A DNA stretch of 5,387 bases. Source: Clostridia bacterium. GTDB taxonomy: Bacteria; Bacillota; Clostridia; Saccharofermentanales; UBA5734. Location: positions 1 to 5,387 of the forward strand of contig JAGOFF010000169.1 in NCBI GenBank assembly GCA_017997315.1, given 5' to 3'. Each line of letters begins with the position of its first letter. The stretch's first letter is position 1. The notes beneath the pieces were generated by a model. It saw only the letters and a list, made by a program, of their open reading frames with translations, was not told where the DNA came from and did no database searches. The position numbers and the translations under genes were made by a program. Of this stretch, positions 1 through 4,660 are shown one piece after another.

Positions 1-313
1 GCGCATATGGGCCCCGAGCGAAGGGATCCCGTCCGGCGTAGCCGTTCGCGGCCCCTGCCCGGCGGGCCTGCTCCGCAGCCTCGTCGGGCGAGGTGTATCC
101 ATTGCCGTTCACCCCGTTTGCGCCTCCGCGCGTAAGGGTTTCATAGGCCTCGTTGATCTCTTGCATTTTTTCCTTGGCGAGATCCTCAAGCGGATGGTCC
201 TTATACTTGTCGGGATGGTATTTTTTCACCAGTTCCCGATACGCTTTCTTGATCTGCTCCTGAGTCGCACCGATCCGGACGCCCAGCACCTCATAGGGAT
301 TCTTGGATGACAT
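1..313 (-). CDS. J-domain (DnaJ-like) co-chaperone, C-terminus cut by the window edge
   Basis: Reading leftward from the ATG at 313-311, the frame stays open to the window edge and gives 104 residues. Residues about 5-62 form a J-domain: an NPYEVLGV start, helix II with KKAYRELVKKYHPD, the invariant HPD tripeptide at residues 33-35, and a helix III ending in EINEAYETL. J-domains stimulate the ATPase of Hsp70 (DnaK) and deliver clients to it in the cytoplasm. After the domain comes a Gly/Asn/Ala-rich stretch (residues 63-104), and the rest is missing. No zinc-finger part is visible, so canonical DnaJ is not shown; a small class C J-protein is more likely. An AAAGGA-like ribosome binding site lies about 11 nt before the ATG. 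The start is only 22 bp after the stop of the DUF5685 gene on the same strand, which suggests co-transcription. The client is unknown. Confidence 0.93.
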   Translation of the reverse strand, partial: MSSKNPYEVLGVRIGATQEQIKKAYRELVKKYHPDKYKDHPLEDLAKEKMQEINEAYETLTRGGANGVNGNGYTSPDEAAEQARRAGAANGYAGRDPFARGPYA

Positions 314-335
314 GTTCCCCGATATCCTTTCCGGC

Positions 336-1199
336 CTACAATCTGGCCAGTCCCCGTCCCGCCAGCACGTCCTCGCGGACGGCGGGAAGTCCGGACTGCA
401 TGATGTTGCGCACAATGCCCGCATCCCGGACATACGGCAGCAACGCGCATGTCCTGTCCATGTCATCCTCCAGCGGCGTCAGGAGCTCCGAAGCCCGCAC
501 GGCCGCGGTTCCGCGGTCCAGGCCGGAAAACGGATTCCAGTTCCCATTATCGGCATCGCCGGACAGATCGTCAATCGCGTCCAACAGGTACACCCATCGC
601 CCGATCCGGTCCCCCAGCAGGCGCAGCGCTTCCCGGATCCTCGGATCCGACCCGGTCAGCACCCGGTCCGCCGCGGCTCCGAAGAGCGCGCCGAGCATCC
701 CGCCGAAGGCTCCGGAAGCCTTTTCCGCCGATGTCCCGTCGGCCGGACCGGACTCGAGGGCCGCCAAAGCCGCGATCCCTTCGGATACCGCCGATTCCAT
801 GGCGGGCCATTCCCGCGCCGCCCGGGACCGTGCCCGCGCGAACACCGCGCGGACGGCCAGGCCGCGGACCGCTTTCCCGTCCGATGAGTCGTCTTTGCCT
901 TTGCGCCATGTCAGCAGGACGGTCATGGCGGCGCAGGCTTCCAGCGCGGGGCATGGGCGGGTGACCGCACGCTTCCGGAACGGATTCGCGATGCACGCCT
1001 CGGCGCTTTCGCCGGGATCCTCCTCCTGGAGGGAGAGCAGAAGGATCCCCAACAGGACGGCGTCGTAGTTGACGCCCAGCCGGGGGAGCTGTCCGTACGC
1101 GGATCCCAACGTTTTGCAGATTCCACAGTAGACGGCGCGATAACGGGTGAATTCCCTGACCAGCAGATCGCCCTTGAGCGGGCGCACATAACCGAACAC
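336..1199 (-). CDS. DUF5685-family protein of unknown function, complete
   Basis: The product is 287 residues and begins MFGYVRP, the usual N-terminus of the DUF5685 family as I recall it. This fixes the GTG codon at 1199-1197 as the start. Seen in the sequence: a Y-C-G-I-C-K motif (Cys25, Cys28), further cysteines at 69, 83, 89 and 251, an NYDAVLLG segment at 44-51, a first acidic motif DDSSD at 103-107, and a second acidic region D207-AIDD-LSGD215 followed by NWNPF at 220-224. The protein looks mostly helical, with an Ala/Arg-rich middle (111-180). No signal peptide or clear membrane segment is present. The acidic motifs recall those of squalene/phytoene-synthase-type enzymes, but this is only inference; no activity can be assigned. 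An AGGAGG lies about 14 nt upstream of the GTG, which is longer than usual. The J-domain gene follows after 22 bp, probably in the same transcript. Confidence 0.85.
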   Translation of the reverse strand: MFGYVRPLKGDLLVREFTRYRAVYCGICKTLGSAYGQLPRLGVNYDAVLLGILLLSLQEEDPGESAEACIANPFRKRAVTRPCPALEACAAMTVLLTWRKGKDDSSDGKAVRGLAVRAVFARARSRAAREWPAMESAVSEGIAALAALESGPADGTSAEKASGAFGGMLGALFGAAADRVLTGSDPRIREALRLLGDRIGRWVYLLDAIDDLSGDADNGNWNPFSGLDRGTAAVRASELLTPLEDDMDRTCALLPYVRDAGIVRNIMQSGLPAVREDVLAGRGLARL

Positions 1200-1217
1200 G
1201 GGTGGATGTTGTCCCTC

Positions 1218-1223
1218 CTGGAG
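1218..1223 (-). promoter_or_regulatory. Ribosome binding site for the DUF5685 gene, unusually far from its start
   Basis: The minus strand reads AGGAGG about 14 nt before the GTG start. No ATG, GTG or TTG lies in the same frame between them. The motif is a perfect anti-Shine-Dalgarno match, but the usual distance is 5-9 nt. The family N-terminus still supports the GTG. Translation may be weak or depend on RNA folding. Confidence 0.5.
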
Positions 1224-1242
1224 ACGGGGGCGTCGGACTCGC

Positions 1243-1256
1243 GCGGGCTGTCCCGC
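1243..1256. repeat. Short inverted repeat in the divergent intergenic region
   Basis: GCGGG at 1243-1247 and CCCGC at 1252-1256 flank a four-base centre. Read as RNA this is a 5-bp stem with a tetraloop in the likely leader of the minus-strand DUF5685 transcript. It shares GCTGTC (1247-1252) with the larger palindrome, where the same hexamer recurs at 1265-1270, exactly 18 bp away. It could be a minor operator half-site or chance in GC-rich DNA. Confidence 0.35.
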
Positions 1257-1261
1257 ATCGG

Positions 1262-1281
1262 TCCGCTGTCGTGACAGCGGA
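1262..1281. repeat. 20-bp palindrome, candidate operator between divergent genes
   Basis: Arms TCCGCTGTC (1262-1270) and GACAGCGGA (1273-1281) are perfect 9-bp inverted repeats around a central GT. No T-run follows on either strand, so it does not look like a terminator. It overlaps the proposed -35 hexamer (1271-1276) of the gltX promoter and would lie in the leader or promoter of the divergent DUF5685 gene. This is a typical place for a dimeric repressor or activator site. The regulator is unknown; a leader-RNA hairpin is the alternative. Confidence 0.5.
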
Positions 1282-1298
1282 TTCTATGATATCATATT
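1271..1298 (+). promoter_or_regulatory. Candidate sigma-A-type promoter for gltX
   Basis: GTGACA (1271-1276, five of six consensus bases) and CATATT (1293-1298, four of six) are separated by 16 bp. They lie in the only AT-rich patch of the intergenic region, about 50-80 bp before the gltX start. A 12-bp palindrome, TATGATATCATA (1285-1296), sits across the spacer and the -10. An alternative -10 is TATGAT at 1285-1290, but it has no good -35. The predicted transcript start is near 1305. No promoter test is possible from sequence alone. Confidence 0.35.
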
Positions 1299-1337
1299 TG
1301 TCAACATTTCAAGGGAACCCGGCATCCGGCCCGGTTC

Positions 1338-1345
1338 AAAAGGAG
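1338..1345 (+). promoter_or_regulatory. Ribosome binding site for gltX
   Basis: AAAAGGAG ends 5 nt before the ATG at 1351. It is a strong Shine-Dalgarno match at normal spacing and settles the gltX start. Confidence 0.8.
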
Positions 1346-1350
1346 CATCC

Positions 1351-2826
1351 ATGGCCGCCTCGACCGTCCGTACCCGATACGCTCCCAGCCCGACAGGGAT
1401 GATGCATGTGGGCAATCTGCGCACCGCGCTTTTCGAGTATCTCATAGCAAAATCGATGGGCGGGACGTTTGTCCTCCGGATCGAAGACACCGACCAGGAG
1501 CGGTATGTCGAGGGCGCCGAAAAGTTCGTGTACGAAACCCTCGCGAAAGCGGGGCTGGCGCACGACGAAGGCCCGGACATCGGCGGCCCGTATGCCCCCT
1601 ACGTGCAGAGCCAGCGCCGCTCGATCTACCGTCCGTATGCGGAGCGGCTGGTCGCGGAGGGCAAGGCGTACCGCTGCTTCTGTTCCCGCGAGCGGCTTGA
1701 GTCGCTGCGCGCCGGACAGGATCCGGGATCCCAGGGATACGACCGGCATTGCCGCGACCTCCCGCCCGAGGAAGTCGACCGCCTGTTGTCCGCCGGGACA
1801 CCGCACGTGATCCGCCAGAAAATGCCGCTCGACGGCGCGACGGTGTTCCACGACGCGGTTTACGGATCGATCCGTGTGGAGAACAAGGAGCTCGAGGACC
1901 AGGTCCTGCTCAAGTCGGACGGGCTGCCGACCTACAATTTCGCCAATGTCATCGACGACCACGAGATGGCGATCACCCATGTGGTCCGCGGTTCCGAGTA
2001 CCTGTCTTCCGCGCCCAAGTACAACCTCCTCTACGAGGCGTTAGGCTGGGAGGTGCCGGTCTATGTCCATCTGCCCCTCATCGTGGGGCGCAACGCGGAC
2101 GGCACCGTCTCCAAGCTGTCCAAGCGCCATGGCGCCACATCGTTCGACGACCTCGTGCGCGAAGGGTACCTGACGGAAGCCATCATCAACTACATCGCGC
2201 TGCTCGGGTGGGCGCCGGGCGACACCCGGGAGTTTTTCACGCTGCCCGAACTGGTGGAGCATTTCCGGATCAACGGCATCTCCAAGTCCCCGGCGATTTT
2301 CGACTACGCCAAGCTGGCCTGGTTCAATGCGGAATACCTGCGCGCGATGTCTCCCGAGCGTTTTCTGGAGGAGGCGGGCAGGTACCTGGACGAGGGGCTG
2401 GGCGGCCGGCCGTTCGACCGCGCGCTCCTGGCCTCGATCCTGCAGCCGCGGGTCGACCGGCTGGCGGCCATACCGGAGATGGTCTCCTTTCTGCGGGAAC
2501 TCCCGGAGTATGACATCAGCCTGTATGACCACAAGAAAATGAAGACCGACGCCGCGGTCTCGCTCGAGACGCTGCTCGCGGCGCTTCCGGTCCTGGAGTC
2601 GATCGCCGACTGGTCCGTCCCCGCCCTCCACGACGCGCTGGTGTCGCTGGCGGAGCACCGCGGGGTCAAGAACGGACAGGTGCTGTGGCCGATCCGCATC
2701 GCGGTGTCGGGGATTCCGGTCACGCCGGGCGGCGCGGTCGAGATTCTGGCGCTGCTGGGTCGGGAGGAGTCGTTGCGGAGGATCCGGACGGGCGTGGAAA
2801 AACTGCGCCCGTGCACGCAGCGCTGA
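1351..2826 (+). CDS. gltX: Glutamyl-tRNA synthetase (glutamate--tRNA ligase)
   Basis: This cytoplasmic class I synthetase joins glutamate to tRNA-Glu using ATP. The 491-residue length is normal for the bacterial enzyme. Seen: RYAPSPTG at 9-16 followed by the HIGH-box variant HVGN (19-22); RIEDTD (43-48); a zinc-site-like pattern C109-x-C111 with Y130-x3-C134; the glutamate-pocket and acceptor-stem region around LPTYNFANVIDDHEMAITHV (192-211) and RGSEYLSS (213-220); the KMSKS-loop variant KLSKR (255-259); and the helical anticodon-binding region from about 317 (FDYAKLAWFN) to NGQVLWPIRIAVSG (441-454). All catalytic landmarks are intact. It leads a probable operon with glnS, 70 bp downstream. 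No T-box leader is visible. Because a dedicated glutaminyl-tRNA synthetase follows, this enzyme may be of the discriminating type that charges only tRNA-Glu, but that cannot be decided by eye. Confidence 0.97.
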   Translation: MAASTVRTRYAPSPTGMMHVGNLRTALFEYLIAKSMGGTFVLRIEDTDQERYVEGAEKFVYETLAKAGLAHDEGPDIGGPYAPYVQSQRRSIYRPYAERLVAEGKAYRCFCSRERLESLRAGQDPGSQGYDRHCRDLPPEEVDRLLSAGTPHVIRQKMPLDGATVFHDAVYGSIRVENKELEDQVLLKSDGLPTYNFANVIDDHEMAITHVVRGSEYLSSAPKYNLLYEALGWEVPVYVHLPLIVGRNADGTVSKLSKRHGATSFDDLVREGYLTEAIINYIALLGWAPGDTREFFTLPELVEHFRINGISKSPAIFDYAKLAWFNAEYLRAMSPERFLEEAGRYLDEGLGGRPFDRALLASILQPRVDRLAAIPEMVSFLRELPEYDISLYDHKKMKTDAAVSLETLLAALPVLESIADWSVPALHDALVSLAEHRGVKNGQVLWPIRIAVSGIPVTPGGAVEILALLGREESLRRIRTGVEKLRPCTQR

Positions 2827-2845
2827 CCGGTCGGATCCCTTCCCC

Positions 2846-2866
2846 GCGGCGCGTCGGCGCGTCCGC
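2846..2866 (+). other. GC-rich hairpin in the gltX-glnS gap
   Basis: GCGGCGCG (2846-2853) can pair with CGCG (2858-2861) and, after one bulged T at 2862, CCGC (2863-2866), around a TCGG loop. The 8-bp stem is followed by TCCCCAAGC rather than a T-run, so full intrinsic termination is unlikely. It could attenuate, mark an RNA-processing site, or stabilise the gltX part of the message. It could also be chance in GC-rich DNA. Confidence 0.35.
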
Positions 2867-2884
2867 TCCCCAAGCATCATCGAC

Positions 2885-2889
2885 GGAGG
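2885..2889 (+). promoter_or_regulatory. Ribosome binding site for glnS
   Basis: GGAGG ends 7 nt before the ATG at 2897. This gives optimal spacing and supports the chosen glnS start. Confidence 0.8.
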
Positions 2890-2896
2890 TATTCCC

Positions 2897-4588
2897 ATGA
2901 CAGACCACCGTTCCAGCGATTTCAAGCCGGCCCATTTCATCGAAGAGGCCATCGCCCAGGATATCGCGCCCGGCGGACGTTTCGCCGGCCGTACCGTGCA
3001 TACCCGGTTCCCGCCCGAACCCAACGGCTGGCTCCACATCGGACATGCCAAGGCGTTCGGCATCGATTTCTCGGCCGCTGAGCGTTTCGGCGGACTCTGC
3101 AACCTGCGCTTCGACGACACCAATCCCTCCAAGGAGGACGTCGAGTTCGTCGATGCGATCCAGCAGGACATCCGCTGGATGGGATACGACTGGGGAGACC
3201 GTCTGTTCTTCGGTTCCGACTACAGCGAGCGGATCTATGAGTATGCCGTCCTGTTCATCCGGAAAGGCCTGGCCTATGTGGATGACCTGTCGGCGGACGA
3301 GATCCGTGAAACCCGCGGCACGTTGACGGAACCGGGCAAGGAGAGCCCCTGGCGCGGGCGGTCGGTCGAAGAGAACCTGGACCTGTTCGCGCGGATGCGC
3401 GCGGGCGAGTTCCCGGACGGATCCCGGGTGCTCCGCGCCCGCATCGACATGTCCGCCGGCAACATCAATCTGCGCGATCCCGTCATGTACCGCATCAAGC
3501 GGGATCCGCACCACAGGACCGGCACGACCTGGTGCATCTACCCGATGTACGATTTCGCCCATCCGCTGCAGGACGCCATCGAAGGGATCACCCACTCGTT
3601 GTGCTCGCTCGAGTATGAAGACCACCGGCCCCTCTACGACTGGGTCACCACGCACGCGGACATCGAGTGCCCTCCCCGCCAGATCGAGTTTTCGCGGCTC
3701 AACATGACCTATACCGTCATGAGCAAGCGGAAGCTCCGTCTGCTGGTCGAGCAGGGTCTGGTCGACGGGTGGGACGATCCGCGCATGCCCACCTTGAGCG
3801 GAATGCGCCGGCGCGGCTACACGCCGGCTTCCATCCGTTCGTTTCTGGAGCGGATCGGGGTGTCCAAGGTTCCGAGCGTCGTGGACTACGCCTTTCTGGA
3901 GCATTGTCTTCGTGAAGACCTCAACGGGATCGCGCACCGCGCGATGGCGGTCCTGCGTCCGGTGCGGCTCGTGATTGAAAACTATCCGGAGGGACTCTCC
4001 GAGACCTTCGAAGCGGAGAACAATCCGGAGAATCCGGCGGACGGAACCCGTCCGATCACGTTCTCACGGGAGTTGTGGATCGAGGCCGACGATTTCCGCG
4101 AGGATCCGCCCAAAGGGTACTTCCGGCTGTATCCCGGCAACGAGGTCCGGCTCAAGCATGCCTATGTCATCCGATGCACCGGGTGCACCCGGCTTCCGGA
4201 CGGGACGGTCGACACCGTCACCGCCGTGTACGATCCCGAAACGCGCGGGGGGAACACGCCGGACGGTCGGCGGATCAAGGGCACGATCCATTGGGTCGAC
4301 ACCGCGAACTGCGCGGAGGCTGAGGTCCGCCTGTACGACAATCTGTTCACCCGGCCGGACCCGGAAGCGGATCCCGACCGTGAGTTCCTGGAGCAACTCA
4401 ACCCGGCCTCGCTCGAGGTTTTGCGGGGATGCCGAGTCGAAGCCGGCCTCGCGGAGGCGGCGGTGCCGTCCAACTATCAGTTCCTGCGTCTGGGGTATTT
4501 CTGTGCGGACAACCGGGACAGCCGGCCCGGGCATCCGGTGTTCAACCGCAGCGTTTCCCTCAAGGACAGCTACAAACCCGGAGTATGA
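2897..4588 (+). CDS. glnS: Glutaminyl-tRNA synthetase (glutamine--tRNA ligase)
   Basis: This cytoplasmic class I synthetase charges tRNA-Gln with glutamine directly. The 563 residues compare with about 554 in Escherichia coli GlnRS, so it is full length. Seen: FPPEPNGWLHIGHAKA with a canonical HIGH at 47-50; RFDDTNP (71-77), the substrate-binding acidic motif; CIYPMYDFAHPLQDAIEGIT (213-232), the glutamine-pocket region typical of GlnRS; EYEDHRPLYDW (239-249); and the KMSKS-loop form VMSKRKL (274-280). The C-terminal half is the two-part beta-barrel anticodon-binding region (about 345-563), with PKGYFRLYPGNEVRLKHAY (405-423) and KGTIHWV (461-467). Many clostridial GlnRS proteins carry an added YqeY-like tail; this one ends without it. 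GlnRS is thought to have reached bacteria by transfer from eukaryotes, and many bacteria lack it and use an amidotransferase instead. It is probably co-transcribed with gltX and ends at a strong stem-loop. Confidence 0.97.
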   Translation: MTDHRSSDFKPAHFIEEAIAQDIAPGGRFAGRTVHTRFPPEPNGWLHIGHAKAFGIDFSAAERFGGLCNLRFDDTNPSKEDVEFVDAIQQDIRWMGYDWGDRLFFGSDYSERIYEYAVLFIRKGLAYVDDLSADEIRETRGTLTEPGKESPWRGRSVEENLDLFARMRAGEFPDGSRVLRARIDMSAGNINLRDPVMYRIKRDPHHRTGTTWCIYPMYDFAHPLQDAIEGITHSLCSLEYEDHRPLYDWVTTHADIECPPRQIEFSRLNMTYTVMSKRKLRLLVEQGLVDGWDDPRMPTLSGMRRRGYTPASIRSFLERIGVSKVPSVVDYAFLEHCLREDLNGIAHRAMAVLRPVRLVIENYPEGLSETFEAENNPENPADGTRPITFSRELWIEADDFREDPPKGYFRLYPGNEVRLKHAYVIRCTGCTRLPDGTVDTVTAVYDPETRGGNTPDGRRIKGTIHWVDTANCAEAEVRLYDNLFTRPDPEADPDREFLEQLNPASLEVLRGCRVEAGLAEAAVPSNYQFLRLGYFCADNRDSRPGHPVFNRSVSLKDSYKPGV

Positions 4589-4619
4589 CGACGTAACGGA
4601 AGCCCCATATGGTAAGGAA

Positions 4620-4660
4620 GCAGGCGCGGGCCGACACGACCCGCGCCTGTTCGTTTCTTC
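4620..4660 (+). terminator. Rho-independent terminator between convergent genes
   Basis: CAGGCGCGGG (4621-4630) pairs perfectly with CCCGCGCCTG (4640-4649) around a 9-nt loop, and the stem extends by a G-U pair at its base. A T-rich tract, TTCGTTTCTTC (4650-4660), follows on the plus strand. It lies 32 nt after the glnS stop. Read on the minus strand, the same stem lies just beyond the CAP-gene stop and is followed by CTTCCTT, so it may act on both transcripts, more weakly leftward. The T tract touches the CAP-gene stop codon. Confidence 0.85.

Noticed and set aside
303..1068. Long plus-strand open frames opposite the DUF5685 gene (for example 303-887, 307-1068, 449-964)
   Set aside because: They are antisense shadows of a GC-rich gene. 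Their products are Arg/Pro/Ser-rich with no recognisable domain, while the minus-strand frame matches a known family.
1262..1281. Terminator for an upstream transcript
   Set aside because: The palindrome has only a 2-nt centre and no T-run on either side, and both flanking genes point away from it.
1281..1304. Minus-strand promoter from the perfect TTGACA at 1304-1299
   Set aside because: The best downstream -10 (TAGAAT, 1286-1281) is only 12 bp away, and the hexamer at 17 bp is TCCGCT. The spacing does not support a standard promoter, so it is mentioned only as part of the intergenic finding.
1200..1350. T-box leader upstream of gltX
   Set aside because: T-boxes are common before synthetase genes in Bacillota, but the region is short and lacks the conserved antiterminator sequence, a following terminator and a stem I.
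2720..3937. 405-codon minus-strand frame opposite glnS
   Set aside because: It overlaps the intact gltX end and most of glnS, and its product resembles no known family. It is a shadow caused by high third-position GC.
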